Counted from the first letter of the stretch, positions 52,905 to 63,156 are shown. The stretch: DNA of 64,000 nt from Streptomyces marokkonensis (GCF_008312835.1 NZ_VSKS01000013.1:173085-237084), one strand, 5' to 3'. The notes: a model not told the origin generated them from the letters alone. Made by a program: numbers and translations.

Positions 52905-54698
52905 TCAGGGGTACGACACCACCGTGGACGGCACGGTGTCGGTGCCCGACGTCGGGGCGCCGGTGTCGTTGATGACGCACTCGTACTGCCCGTGCCCGCT
53001 CAGCGAGACGACCAGCAGATCGTGGAAGCGCACGCCCGGACGGACCGGGGCGGCGAAACCGTGGTGCTGGACGATGCTCGGGTTCACGTTGTAATAGCAG
53101 TAGCTGCCCATGCCCCAGCCCTCGTGGGTGGTGACGTGGTCGCCGACCTTGTACGCGGCGTAGCCCTTGATCGAGCCGTTCTGGACGGAGGCCTGGTCGG
53201 GGGCGTCGTAGGCCTTCTCGTTCTGGAAGAAGACCGTGCGGCCGCGTTCGCCGTTCCACTGCACGTCGTACTTGTTGAAGTGTTCGACGAACAGACCGGT
53301 GGCGAGGACGTCGTGGCCGTTGACGACGACGCCGTAGTCGCAGCGGTTGGTCTCCCAGCCGACGCCGTCGCCGTGGTCGGCGCGCCAGACCCAGGTGTGG
53401 TCGATGAGTGTGTGCCGGGCGTTGACCACCATGCTGGTGGTCGCCTTGCCGGGGCCCGCCCCGCCGATCCGGATGAAGACGTCCTGCACGGTGATGGGGT
53501 TCGCGGAGTGGTTCCGGCCGGCGCCGTTCGGGCCGATCTCGAGCAGGGTGCGCGAGTTGACCGGCCCTGCGTCGATCAGGAAGGCCGCCAGCCGTACGCC
53601 GTCGACGTCGGCGACCCTCAGGGCGGTGACGCCGTTGTCGGGGATCAGGGTGGCGTAGCCGAGACCCAGGACGACCGTGTTCGGGCGGTTCACCCGGACG
53701 GGCTGGTCCACATGGTAGATGCCCGGTGTGAGCAGCAGGTTGAGGCCCTGGTCGAGGGCCTGGTTGAGGGTGGCCGCCGAGTCGCCGGGCCTGGCGACGT
53801 AGAAGCGGTCCAGCGGCAGGGAGGTGCCGCGCGGGGTGCCGTTGCCCCAGGTGACACCGCGCGCGTCGGTCCGCAGCGCGGGCAGGAAGACGCGGTACTG
53901 GTCGCCTTCGAGGTACAGGAAGGGCTTCTCGCGGGAGATCGGCGTCGTGCCGAGCGTGGTGTACGGCGGGTCGGGGAAGCTCTGCGCCGGGGCGCCCTCG
54001 ACGCCGGAGAACACCATGTTCCACACGGCGTTGGTCCAGCCGCCGACCGAACTGTCCCGGGTGTACCACTGCTGCTGCGAGTACGGCCCGACCGTGCCGT
54101 CGACACGGCTGTCGGCGATGTAGCCGCCGCTCGCCCACCCGTATCCGGACGGGGCCAGGTTGAGACCGCCGCGTACGTGCATCCGCCGGAACGGCGCGGC
54201 CTGCGCGACCGCCCACCGGTTGGTGCCGCTGACCGGGACGATCGCCAGGTTCTCCGCCGAACGCCAGAAGTTCTGCGTGGCGTTGCCGTCGAACCAGCCG
54301 GCGTCGACCGTCACGTCACCGTTGATCGTGGTGTCGTCCGGGGACAGGCCGAGGCCGGAGACCGAGGTGTAGAAGCCGATCTGGGCGTTGAGGCCGTGGT
54401 AGGCGCCGGGCTTGAACAGGAACTGGTAGCGGCCGGTCCCGAACTGCGCCGACTCCTGCCGGGCGAACACCTCGTCGAGCTTCGCCTGGATGCCCGGCGT
54501 GGACGGGTCGAAGACGATCACGTTGGGGCCGAGGTCGCCGCCGCCCTTCAGACGGTGCGGTCTTCCGCGCCCGGCCGCGGGAGCGGCGGCGGCCGCCGAG
54601 GGCAGTCCGGCCAGCACGGGAGCGGCTGCCGCGGCGCCGAGAACGGTGCGGCGGCCGAGGGCGGGCGGCCGTGGGGAGGACGGGGAATCGGGCGTCAT
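52905..54698 (-). CDS. Secreted right-handed beta-helix protein
   Basis: A 597-residue exported protein with a twin-arginine signal (LGRRTVLGAAAAAPVLAG, cleavage near 38-43). The mature part reads like a parallel beta-helix (pectate-lyase/GH55-like): FKPGAYHGLNAQIGFYTSV, DDTTINGDVTVDAGWFDG, LLLTPGIYHVDQPVRVNRPN, VFIRIGGAGPGKATTSMVVN, VVVNGHDVLATGLFVEHFNK. No catalytic site can be assigned. It is divergent from a sugar importer plus GH1 beta-glucosidase, with a LacI-type operator between, so it probably acts on or binds a beta-glucan. Some homologues are loosely annotated as factor 5/8-type or adenylyl cyclase, which I do not support. Confidence 0.75.
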   Translation of the reverse strand: MTPDSPSSPRPPALGRRTVLGAAAAAPVLAGLPSAAAAAPAAGRGRPHRLKGGGDLGPNVIVFDPSTPGIQAKLDEVFARQESAQFGTGRYQFLFKPGAYHGLNAQIGFYTSVSGLGLSPDDTTINGDVTVDAGWFDGNATQNFWRSAENLAIVPVSGTNRWAVAQAAPFRRMHVRGGLNLAPSGYGWASGGYIADSRVDGTVGPYSQQQWYTRDSSVGGWTNAVWNMVFSGVEGAPAQSFPDPPYTTLGTTPISREKPFLYLEGDQYRVFLPALRTDARGVTWGNGTPRGTSLPLDRFYVARPGDSAATLNQALDQGLNLLLTPGIYHVDQPVRVNRPNTVVLGLGYATLIPDNGVTALRVADVDGVRLAAFLIDAGPVNSRTLLEIGPNGAGRNHSANPITVQDVFIRIGGAGPGKATTSMVVNARHTLIDHTWVWRADHGDGVGWETNRCDYGVVVNGHDVLATGLFVEHFNKYDVQWNGERGRTVFFQNEKAYDAPDQASVQNGSIKGYAAYKVGDHVTTHEGWGMGSYCYYNVNPSIVQHHGFAAPVRPGVRFHDLLVVSLSGHGQYECVINDTGAPTSGTDTVPSTVVSYP

Positions 54699-54740
54699 GG
54701 GGCGGCTCTCCTGGTTCGGGAAGTGAACGGCGTGGGGTGA

Positions 54741-54754
54741 TGGGAGCGCTCTCT
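54741..54754. promoter_or_regulatory. LacI-family operator (TGGGAGCGCTCTCT)
   Basis: It shares GGGAGCGCTC with the CebR box and differs at two positions of its right end. It lies 43 bp before the beta-helix gene start and about 230 bp before the importer operon, so it could serve both. The regulator is not encoded in the window. Confidence 0.7.
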
Positions 54755-54909
54755 CGCCGCTGAATGGTTCATCCGTGGAACGCGTGCGTCAAGAGGTGCG
54801 GCGTGAGTTGGGCGAGTCCGTCCAAACCCTTGACGGGCGGCCCCCGGAGGTTTTAACTCACGTCCTAAATTAAGCCATGAGGCACTGCGGGGGCACTGCC
54901 CGTCGCATA

Positions 54910-54967
54910 CCGCACCGCCCGTACGCACTTCCCCGACGTACCACCGCACCGCCCGTACGCACTTCCC
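54910..54967 (+). repeat. Exact 24-bp direct repeat before the importer operon
   Basis: A 24-bp sequence beginning CCGCACCGCCC and ending GCACTTCCC occurs at 54910-54933 and again at 54944-54967, with 10 bp between (34-bp period). The second copy ends 19 bp before the binding-protein start. It lies in the 5' untranslated region and could be a recent duplication or a binding site. Confidence 0.75.
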
Positions 54968-54986
54968 GGAAAGGGACACCAGGAGC

Positions 54987-56303
54987 ATGCGCAGTATCCG
55001 AGCCGCGGCCACAGGCGCCGTCATGCTGTCTCTCGCACTTGCCGCATCCGCCTGCGGGGGCGGATCAAGCACGGGCGGCGGGTCCGACGACTCGCCGAAG
55101 GAACTCACGTACTGGGCCTCCAACCAGGGCGCCGGCATCGAGATCGACAAGAAGGTCCTCCAGCCCGAGCTCGACAAGTTCGAGAAGCAGACCGGCATCA
55201 AGGTCAAGCTCGAGGTCGTGCCCTGGTCCGACCTGCTCAACCGGATCCTCACCGCCACCACCTCGGGCCAGGGCCCGGACGTGCTGAACATCGGCAACAC
55301 CTGGTCCGCCTCGCTCCAGGCGACCGGCGCCCTGCTGCCGTGGGACGCGAAGAACTTCGACAGGATCGGCGGCAGGGACCGCTTCGTCGACTCCGCGCTC
55401 GGCTCCACCGGCGCCGACGGCCAGGACCCGGCCGCCGTCCCGCTGTACTCGATGGCCTACGCCCTCTACTACAACAAGCAGATGTTCGCCGACGCCGGCA
55501 TCGACGGCCCCCCGGCCACCTGGGACGAACTGGTCGCCGCGGGCAAGAAGCTGTCCAAGGACGCCAAGTGGGGCCTGGGCGCGGAGGGTTCGAACCCCGC
55601 CGAGAACGTCCACCACGCCTTCGTCTTCGCCGAGCAGCACGGCGCCGACTTCTTCACCGCCGACGGCAGGGCCGACTTCACGGGCGACGCCACCGTCGCC
55701 GCGGTCAAGCAGTACGTCGACCTCATGGCCAAGGACGAGATCATCGCCCCGGGCAACGCCGAGTACGCGCAGAACCAGTCGGTGAGCGACTTCGCCAAGG
55801 GCAGGACCGGCATGCTGCTGTGGCAGTCCGCCTCCGCCAACCTGAAGTCCCAGGGCATGAGCGAGGACGCCTACGGCATCGCCCCGGTACCCGTGCAGTC
55901 CGGCACGCCCGGCGCCGGCAAGCAGGTCAACTCCATGGTCGCCGGCATCAACCTCGCCGTCTTCAAGAACAGCGACAACCTCGACGGTGCCACCGAGTTC
56001 GTGAAGTTCATGACCAGCGACGCCGAGCAGAGGATCCTCAACACCGCGTACAGCTCCATCCCGCCGGTCGAGGCCGCCCAGGAGGACCCGGCCTTCGCCT
56101 CCCCGGCCAACGCCGTACTGAGGGACACCCTCGCCAAGAGCGCCGTCGCCCTGCCGCAGGTGCCGGACGAGTCGCAGTTCGAGACCGCCGTCGGCACGGC
56201 AATCAAGGAACTGTTCGCCGACGCCGCCGCCGGACGCGCGGTGACCACCGACTCGGTGAAGGCCGCGCTCACCAAGGCGCAGCAGCAGATGCCCAAGAAG
56301 TGA
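54987..56303 (+). CDS. Sugar-binding lipoprotein (family 1 solute-binding protein)
   Basis: A 438-residue extracellular solute-binding protein of the oligosaccharide type. A lipobox (SACGGG, Cys about 23) follows a short signal. Typical blocks are ELTYWASNQGAGIEIDKK, FEKQTGIKVKLEVVPWSDLL, GQGPDVLNIGNTWSASL, VPLYSMAYALYYNKQMFADA and GPPATWDELVAAGKKLS. AGGAGC precedes the ATG. It starts a binding-protein/permease/permease/beta-glucosidase operon; no ATPase gene is included, so the shared MsiK ATPase encoded elsewhere is expected. The likely ligand is a beta-gluco-oligosaccharide. Confidence 0.94.
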   Translation: MRSIRAAATGAVMLSLALAASACGGGSSTGGGSDDSPKELTYWASNQGAGIEIDKKVLQPELDKFEKQTGIKVKLEVVPWSDLLNRILTATTSGQGPDVLNIGNTWSASLQATGALLPWDAKNFDRIGGRDRFVDSALGSTGADGQDPAAVPLYSMAYALYYNKQMFADAGIDGPPATWDELVAAGKKLSKDAKWGLGAEGSNPAENVHHAFVFAEQHGADFFTADGRADFTGDATVAAVKQYVDLMAKDEIIAPGNAEYAQNQSVSDFAKGRTGMLLWQSASANLKSQGMSEDAYGIAPVPVQSGTPGAGKQVNSMVAGINLAVFKNSDNLDGATEFVKFMTSDAEQRILNTAYSSIPPVEAAQEDPAFASPANAVLRDTLAKSAVALPQVPDESQFETAVGTAIKELFADAAAGRAVTTDSVKAALTKAQQQMPKK

Positions 56304-56317
56304 GCCCCGACACCGCC

Positions 56318-57301
56318 ATGACTGCCACTGCTCCCGCGGCGGAGGCCGCCGTGCGCAAAGGTCCCCCCGGTGCGGCGCGCGGCCGGCGCCCCGGGCGGAT
56401 CCGCCGCATCGGACTGCCCTACCTGCTCCTCCTGCCCGCCCTGCTCCTCGAACTCCTCGTCCACCTGGTGCCGATGGTCATCGGCATCGTGATGAGCTTC
56501 AAGGAACTCACCCAGTTCCACATCCGCGACTGGGGCTCCGCCCCCTGGGCCGGACTCGACAACTACACGGTGTCGGTGGACTTCGACGCCCCCGTGGGCA
56601 AGGCCCTGCTCCACTCCTTCCTCGTCACCATCGCCTTCACCCTGCTGTCCGTCGGCCTGTGCTGGCTGATCGGCACGGCCGCCGCGATCTGCATGCAGGA
56701 CGGCTTCCGCGGCAGGGGCCTGCTGCGCGCCCTGTTCCTGGTGCCGTACGCCCTGCCGGTCTACGCGGCCGTCATCACCTGGGTGTTCATGTTCCAGCAC
56801 GACAACGGCCTGGTGAACCACGTCCTGCACGACCAGCTCGGCATCACCGGCAAGCCGTCCTTCTGGCTCATCGGCGACAACAGCTTCGCCGCCCTGCTGA
56901 CGGTGTCGGTGTGGAAGGGCTGGCCGTTCGCCTTCCTCATCGTGATGGCCGGCCTGCAGAACATCCCGCGCGAGCTGTACGAGGCCGCGGCCCTGGACGG
57001 CGCCGGAATGATCCAGCAGGTCCGCCGCATCACCCTGCCCTCGCTCCGCCCCGTCAACCAGGTGCTGGTCCTCGTCCTGTTCCTGTGGACGTTCAACGAC
57101 TTCAACACCCCGTACGTCATGTTCGGCAAGACGGCGCCCGAGGCCGCGGACCTCGTCTCGGTCCACATCTACCAGGCGTCCTTCGTCACCTGGAACTTCG
57201 GCACCGGCTCCGCGATGTCCGTCCTGCTCCTGCTGTTCCTGCTCGTCGTCACGGGCGTCTACCTGGCACTCACCTCGCGCGGACGGAGGACCGCCCCATG
57301 A
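56318..57301 (+). CDS. Sugar ABC importer permease 1 (MalF type)
   Basis: A 327-residue permease with six helices after a basic N-terminus. First helices are [18 protein letters not shown] and [10 protein letters not shown]; the ATPase-contact EAA loop is [20 protein letters not shown]. It begins 14 nt after the binding-protein stop. Its stop overlaps the second permease (ATGA). The ATPase partner is outside the window. Confidence 0.93.
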   Translation: MTATAPAAEAAVRKGPPGAARGRRPGRIRRIGLPYLLLLPALLLELLVHLVPMVIGIVMSFKELTQFHIRDWGSAPWAGLDNYTVSVDFDAPVGKALLHSFLVTIAFTLLSVGLCWLIGTAAAICMQDGFRGRGLLRALFLVPYALPVYAAVITWVFMFQHDNGLVNHVLHDQLGITGKPSFWLIGDNSFAALLTVSVWKGWPFAFLIVMAGLQNIPRELYEAAALDGAGMIQQVRRITLPSLRPVNQVLVLVLFLWTFNDFNTPYVMFGKTAPEAADLVSVHIYQASFVTWNFGTGSAMSVLLLLFLLVVTGVYLALTSRGRRTAP

Positions 57302-58158
57302 GCCCGACCCGGTCCCCGATGGCCCCGCCCCGCTCGTTCCTGTGGACCCGGCGGATCTTCCTGACCCTGCTGACCGGGTTCGTGCTGCTCCCGGTCTACG
57401 TGATGGTCTCCAGTTCCCTGAAGCCGCTCGCCGACGTCACCGGCGCGTTCCGCTGGCTGCCCACCGAGCTGACGATCGATCCGTACATCGACATCTGGTC
57501 CACCGTCCCGCTGGGCCGCTACTTCGTGAACTCGCTCGTCGTGGCGGGGGCCGCCACGGTCTGCTCGGTCGTCATCGCGGTGTTCTCCGCGTACGCCGTG
57601 AGCCGCTACTCGTTCCGCGGCAAGCGCGTGTTCACGGTGACCGTGCTGTCGACGCAGATGTTCCCGGGCATCCTGTTCCTCCTGCCGCTGTTCCTCATCT
57701 ACGTCAACATCGGCAACGCCACCGGCATCGCCCTGTTCGGCTCCCGGGGCGGGCTGATCCTGACGTATCTGACCTTCTCGCTCCCGTTCTCCATCTGGAT
57801 GCTGATCGGCTACTTCGACTCGGTCCCGCGCGACCTGGACGAGGCGGCGACGGTCGACGGCTGCGGCCCGCTCGGCGCGCTGTTCCGCGTCGTCGTCCCG
57901 GCGGCGGTCCCCGGCATCGTCGCCGTCGCCGTCTACGCGTTCATGACCGCCTGGGGCGAAGTCCTCTTCGCGTCCGTGATGACGAACGACACCACGCGCA
58001 CCCTGGCGGTCGGCCTCCAGGGCTACTCCACCCTCAACGACGTGTACTGGAACCAGATCATGGCGGCCTCCCTCGTGGTGAGCGTCCCCGTGGTCGCCGG
58101 ATTCCTGCTCCTGCAGCGCTACCTCGTCGCCGGCCTGACGGCGGGAGCCGTCAAGTGA
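57298..58158 (+). CDS. Sugar ABC importer permease 2 (MalG type)
   Basis: A 286-residue permease. Helices include [20 protein letters not shown] and FFPG-like [16 protein letters not shown]. The EAA loop is [20 protein letters not shown]. The conserved opening [15 protein letters not shown] is typical of MalG-type permeases. It overlaps permease 1 by 4 nt and is followed at once by the GH1 gene. Confidence 0.93.
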   Translation: MSPTRSPMAPPRSFLWTRRIFLTLLTGFVLLPVYVMVSSSLKPLADVTGAFRWLPTELTIDPYIDIWSTVPLGRYFVNSLVVAGAATVCSVVIAVFSAYAVSRYSFRGKRVFTVTVLSTQMFPGILFLLPLFLIYVNIGNATGIALFGSRGGLILTYLTFSLPFSIWMLIGYFDSVPRDLDEAATVDGCGPLGALFRVVVPAAVPGIVAVAVYAFMTAWGEVLFASVMTNDTTRTLAVGLQGYSTLNDVYWNQIMAASLVVSVPVVAGFLLLQRYLVAGLTAGAVK

Positions 58159-58187
58159 CCGGCTCCTCCGCCTCCGAAAGGACTTCC

Positions 58188-59546
<1,359 letters not shown>

Positions 59547-59550
59547 CGTT

Positions 59551-59593
59551 CCGGTGGGCGCGGAGGCGGGGGTGAACCTCGCGCGCCCACCGG
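59551..59593. terminator. Terminator between GH1 and tautomerase genes
   Basis: CCGGTGGGCGCG and CGCGCCCACCGG pair over 12 bp around a 19-nt loop between convergent stops. Confidence 0.65.
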
Positions 59594-59601
59594 CGCCGGG
59601 G

Positions 59602-59811
59602 TCAGGCGCCGCCGTTGAGCACGGCGGCGGTGAGGACGGCGCCGGCCACACCCCAGCCTCCGTCGGCGACCTCGTCGACGAGCACGACGGTGGTGGCGCG
59701 AGCCCGCTCACCGTAGATCTCCACGTACAGATCAGTGGTGCGCTCGACGATCTTCCTCTTCTCCTCGGGGGTGATGGTGCCGGCGGGGACCTTGAAGTGG
59801 GCGAAAGGCAT
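59602..59811 (-). CDS. Small 4-oxalocrotonate tautomerase-family enzyme
   Basis: A 69-residue tautomerase monomer. After removal of Met the catalytic Pro1 is exposed (MPFAHFKVPAG), and the family blocks TPEEKRKIVERTTDLYVEI and VVLVDEVADGGWGVAG follow. These enzymes tautomerise 2-hydroxydienoates or related keto acids as hexamers. An AGGAGATAC-type ribosome site lies just upstream. A LacI-type box 26 bp before the start suggests sugar-linked control, unusual for this family. The real substrate is unknown. Confidence 0.9.
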   Translation of the reverse strand: MPFAHFKVPAGTITPEEKRKIVERTTDLYVEIYGERARATTVVLVDEVADGGWGVAGAVLTAAVLNGGA

Positions 59812-59836
59812 GGCCGTATCTCCTTCGGAAGCTCTG

Positions 59837-59850
59837 TGGAAGCGCTCTCG
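59837..59850. promoter_or_regulatory. LacI-family-like operator (TGGAAGCGCTCTCG)
   Basis: It keeps the AGCGCTC core of the boxes at 54741 and 63157 and lies 26 bp upstream of the tautomerase gene. Confidence 0.55.
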
Positions 59851-59927
59851 TGAAGCGGAAAGTGGAAGTCACGGGGACGTGATGCGGACGTCTCAGGAGT
59901 GAACCGACAGGGTGTGCGGTCGGGTGC

Positions 59928-60689
59928 TCACACCATGCCGCCGTTGACCCGCAGGATCTGCCCGTTCACCCAATGCCCTGCCGGGCCGGTGAGGAAGGCG
60001 GCGACCCTGGCGATGTCCTCCGGGGTGCCCAGCCGCTCCAACGGCGGGGTCTTCGCGAGCCTGTCGATCTCCTCGGGGGTCTTGCCGTCGAGGAACATGT
60101 CCGTGGCCGTGGGACCGGGGGCGATGGTGTTCACCGTGATGTCCCGCCCCCGCAGCTCGCGGGCGAGGATCAGCGTGATCGACTCGACGGCTGCCTTGCT
60201 CGCCGCGTACGCGCCGTAACCGGGGAACTGCGCTCCGACGACGGAGGTCGACACGCCCAGGAAGGAGCCGCCCGCGCGCAGTCGCCGAGCGGCCTGCCGG
60301 GCCACCACGAAGGTGCCGCGGATGTTGGTGCGGTGCACGTCGTCGAGCACGGCCAGATCGAGGTCGGCGATGGACGACAGGGCGAGGCGGCCGGCCGAGT
60401 TCACGACTACATCCACGCCGCCGAACTCCTGCTCCGCCCGGTCGAACAGCGCGGCGACCGCGTGCTCGTCCGCCACGTCCGCCCGCACGGGGATCGCCCG
60501 CCCGCCGACGGCGGTGATCGTCTCGACCGTCTCCTCGGCCGAGGCCGCGTCCCTGGTGTAGTTCACCACCACGGCCAGACCGTTCCGGGCCAGCTCGAGA
60601 GCGACCGTGCGGCCGATCCCGCGTGATCCACCGGTGACGACGGCAACTCGCTCGGGCACCGGTGTGAAAGGGGGGTCGTTCGAAGTCAT
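59928..60689 (-). CDS. Short-chain dehydrogenase/reductase controlled by the XRE regulator
   Basis: A 253-residue classical SDR: cofactor loop VTGGSRGIGRT, NSAG motif VVNSAGRL, Ser of GVSTSV and YAASK. The Arg after GGSRGIG and the NYTRD turn suggest NADPH. The end (GHWVNGQILRVNGGMV) is the standard SDR C-terminus. The substrate is unknown. It is divergent from an XRE/MmyB-type regulator, and their shared gap carries a perfect 21-bp dyad. This pair is common in actinobacteria, where the regulator controls the SDR. Confidence 0.92.
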   Translation of the reverse strand: MTSNDPPFTPVPERVAVVTGGSRGIGRTVALELARNGLAVVVNYTRDAASAEETVETITAVGGRAIPVRADVADEHAVAALFDRAEQEFGGVDVVVNSAGRLALSSIADLDLAVLDDVHRTNIRGTFVVARQAARRLRAGGSFLGVSTSVVGAQFPGYGAYAASKAAVESITLILARELRGRDITVNTIAPGPTATDMFLDGKTPEEIDRLAKTPPLERLGTPEDIARVAAFLTGPAGHWVNGQILRVNGGMV

Positions 60690-60722
60690 GTCCCCCACGA
60701 TGCGAGGTGCCGGCCGGCGGAA

Positions 60723-60743
60723 CCAGGTGATGTCATCCCCTGG
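60723..60743. promoter_or_regulatory. 21-bp dyad operator of the XRE regulator (CCAGG-N-GATG-N-CATC-N-CCTGG)
   Basis: All nine paired positions of this nested dyad match. It lies between the divergent SDR and regulator genes. The right part (GATG-N-CATCCCCTGG) recurs at 61674-61688, before the Kelch gene. Confidence 0.75.
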
Positions 60744-60776
60744 GCCGGTACCCCGGCGCGGCCGACAATGGGTGAC

Positions 60777-61637
60777 ATGGCTGCTGTCAGATACACCGAG
60801 CTGGGCGCGTTCCTGCGGTCGCGGCGGGACCGCATCCGCCCGGCCGACGTCGGACTTCCCGCCGGGCCGCGGCGCCGCGTGCCCGGGCTGCGCCGGGACG
60901 AGGTCGCCCAGCTCGCCGGGGCATCGGTGGACTACTACAACGAGCTCGAGCGGGGCGCCGGGTCTCAGCCGTCGGAGCAGATGATCGCCGCACTGGCGAG
61001 GGCGCTGCGCCTGACCGCCGACGAGTGCGCCTACCTCCACCGCTTGGCGGGCCGCCCCGTGCCCGTGCCGGGCGGCGCGGCCTCCCATGTCCACCCCGGC
61101 ATGCTCGACCTGCTCCAGCGGATGCCGTCGACACCCGCACAGGTCATCACCGATCTGCATGTCACCCTGGTGCAGAACCCGCTGGCGGTGGCGCTGCTGG
61201 GAGACCACTCCGGCTACCGGGGAGCGCGGGCCAGTTTCGTCCACCGGTGGTTCACGGAACCCGGGGCTCGGCACATGTACCCCGAGGCCGACCACGCGAC
61301 CCAGTCCCGTGCGTTCGTCGCCGACCTACGGGCGGCCGCCGCCCGGCGGGACGCCAAGGACGTCGAGGTCACGTCGATGATCTGTACGCTGAGGGACACG
61401 TCGGCCGAGTTCGCCGCACTGTGGGCCGAGCACGACGTGGCCTTCCGGCGTGACGACCGCAAACGCATCCGGCATCCCGCGCTCGGGGTCGTCGAGGTCA
61501 ACTGCCTCAACCTGTTCAGCGAGGACGGCCGTCAGCGGCTGCTCTGGTTCACCCCCGCCCTGAGCACCGACAGCGCCGACCTGCTCGACCTGCTCGCCGT
61601 CCTCGGCACCCAGGACGTCGTCGACTCCGCGTCCTGA
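60777..61637 (+). CDS. XRE-family regulator with MmyB-like ligand-binding domain
   Basis: A 286-residue regulator. The helix-turn-helix is in LRRDEVAQLAGASVDYYNEL, with the common LERGAGSQPSEQMIAALARA continuation. The MmyB-like domain (about 100-280) includes LVQNPLAVALLGDHS, FVHRWFTEPGARHMYPEAD and LWFTPALSTDSADLLDLL. Such domains may bind a fatty acid or other hydrophobic ligand. A second ATG 9 nt upstream (60768) is possible; neither has a clear ribosome site, so a near-leaderless mRNA is likely. It is divergent from an SDR gene and has two similar dyads flanking it, suggesting control of both neighbours. Confidence 0.88.
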   Translation: MAAVRYTELGAFLRSRRDRIRPADVGLPAGPRRRVPGLRRDEVAQLAGASVDYYNELERGAGSQPSEQMIAALARALRLTADECAYLHRLAGRPVPVPGGAASHVHPGMLDLLQRMPSTPAQVITDLHVTLVQNPLAVALLGDHSGYRGARASFVHRWFTEPGARHMYPEADHATQSRAFVADLRAAAARRDAKDVEVTSMICTLRDTSAEFAALWAEHDVAFRRDDRKRIRHPALGVVEVNCLNLFSEDGRQRLLWFTPALSTDSADLLDLLAVLGTQDVVDSAS

Positions 61638-61667
61638 CGGACGCCGGCCGAGCCGGGGTTGCCCCTC

Positions 61668-61688
61668 ACACGGGATGACATCCCCTGG
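61668..61688. promoter_or_regulatory. Second, partly degenerate XRE-type dyad
   Basis: GATGACATCCCCTGG (61674-61688) matches 14 of 15 positions of the dyad at 60729-60743; the far left arm is degenerate. It lies between the regulator and the Kelch-protein gene, about 87 bp before the latter's start. Confidence 0.6.
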
Positions 61689-61774
61689 CTCCCCCGCCGC
61701 GGCACGGAAACACTGAACGGGCCGAAGCCACCTGCTTCTTGCGGAAGACCAGGCCCTGTCACAAGGAGTTCCTC

Positions 61775-62842
61775 ATGCAGCGGCGTACAGTCCTGCTCCT
61801 CGGCGCCGCCCTGGCGGTGTCCCCGGCCGTCGAGGCCCACGCGCATCCGGATCACCCGGCGGCCCCCGGTGGAACGACCCCCGTGGAACAGGGGACCTAC
61901 CGCAAGCGGTGGCGGCAGCTCGCGCCGATCGCCGGCGGACCCCGGCAGGAGCACGGAGTCGCCGCCGTCGGCGACAAGGTCTACGTCATCGGCGGCATCG
62001 TTCCCCAAGGGTCCGGCGGCATCACGACCACCGGACGGGTCGACGTCTACGACACGCGCCACGACACCTGGTCGGACGCGGCACCGCTGCCCGTCGCGAT
62101 GAACCATCCCAATGTGGCGGTGGTCCACGGCCGCATCTACGTCCTCGGCGGGCTGTCCGGCGGATCCGCGTGGCAGGCCCTGCCCGACAGCTTCGTCTAC
62201 TCCCCGCGCGCCGGCCGATGGCGACGGCTGCCATCCGTGCCCGCGGCCATCGTGCGGGGGAGTGCCGCGATCGGCGTGCACGGGACGCGGATCGTCCTCG
62301 CCGGCGGCATGCGCGTCCTCGTGCCGGGCGCGGGCGGCCTTCAGGACACGGTGGACACCGTGTCCGCGTACGACGTCGTGACCGGCCGGTGGGAGAGCCT
62401 GCCGAGGCTGCCGCAGGCCCGCGACCACGCGGGCGGAGCCGTGGTCGGCGGGACGTTCTACGTGCTCGGCGGCCGGGACCGTGGGCAGGTGAACGTGCGG
62501 GACACCGTTCACGCGCTCGACCTGCGCGGCCGCCGCTGGTCCGAACGGGCACCGATGCCCACCGCCCGCGGCGGTATCGCCGCCGCGGCCGTGGGGACGA
62601 GGATCTACACCTTCGGCGGTGAGGGCCGGCACGACGGCAGCAACCCGAACACGGTCTTCGACGAGACGGAGGCGTACGACACCGAGCGCGACCGGTGGCG
62701 GCGGCTGGCCCCCATGCCGGTGCCGCGCCACGGCACGGCCGCCGTCGCCGTGCGCGGCACGATCCACATTCCCGGCGGCGGCGTCCTGGGCGGCGGCGCA
62801 CCGGTCGACGTCAACGACTCCTACCGGCCCGCCCCCTGGTGA
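61775..62842 (+). CDS. Secreted Kelch-repeat protein
   Basis: A 355-residue exported beta-propeller protein. The signal (MQRRTVLLLGAALAVSPAVEAHA) carries twin Arg. Six Kelch-type blades can be counted, for example GDKVYVIGGIVPQG, HGRIYVLGGLSGGS, GGTFYVLGGRDRGQ and GTRIYTFGGEGRHDG, each followed by a Tyr/Asp and Trp pattern (DVYDTRHDTWSDAAPLP). There is no catalytic residue set; such proteins bind or sometimes oxidise carbohydrates. AAGGAG before the ATG supports this start. The upstream XRE-type dyad suggests it belongs to the same regulon as the SDR. Confidence 0.88.
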   Translation: MQRRTVLLLGAALAVSPAVEAHAHPDHPAAPGGTTPVEQGTYRKRWRQLAPIAGGPRQEHGVAAVGDKVYVIGGIVPQGSGGITTTGRVDVYDTRHDTWSDAAPLPVAMNHPNVAVVHGRIYVLGGLSGGSAWQALPDSFVYSPRAGRWRRLPSVPAAIVRGSAAIGVHGTRIVLAGGMRVLVPGAGGLQDTVDTVSAYDVVTGRWESLPRLPQARDHAGGAVVGGTFYVLGGRDRGQVNVRDTVHALDLRGRRWSERAPMPTARGGIAAAAVGTRIYTFGGEGRHDGSNPNTVFDETEAYDTERDRWRRLAPMPVPRHGTAAVAVRGTIHIPGGGVLGGGAPVDVNDSYRPAPW

Positions 62843-62881
62843 GCCTCGCCGGCACCATGGCACCTGAGGCACTCGAAGGAT

Positions 62882-62924
62882 GCCGCCCGTGCTGCTCGAC
62901 GGCTCGTCGAGCAGCACGGGCGGC
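62882..62924. terminator. Perfect 20-bp hairpin after the Kelch gene
   Basis: 62882-62901 and 62905-62924 are exact inverted copies with a 3-nt loop, 39 nt after the stop. The remainder of the 340-bp gap holds the GH81 promoter and no gene. Confidence 0.85.
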
Positions 62925-63116
62925 CTGTTCCCCGGGGCGGGTGTGCGGCCCGGCAGCCCCCACCGCGTCGTACGCCTTCCGGTGTGCCGTCGGCGCCCGG
63001 AGCGCCGGTGGGCGTGGGGGCGCGAACGCGCACCCACCGTGGTCCCCGGCCGGGCGCGGTGAGAGCGTCAGCGCTCGAACCCGAGGCGCCCGGCGGGTAG
63101 TTCTTGGTTACAAGTG

Positions 63117-63145
63117 TTGACCGTTCATCGTCATAGACCTACGTT
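63117..63145 (+). promoter_or_regulatory. Promoter of the GH81 gene
   Basis: TTGACC (63117-63122), 17 bp, TACGTT (63140-63145) fit a sigma-70/HrdB-type promoter. The LacI-type operator begins 12 bp after the -10, over or just past the expected start point. Confidence 0.6.
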
Positions 63146-63156
63146 GACGGAACTCT

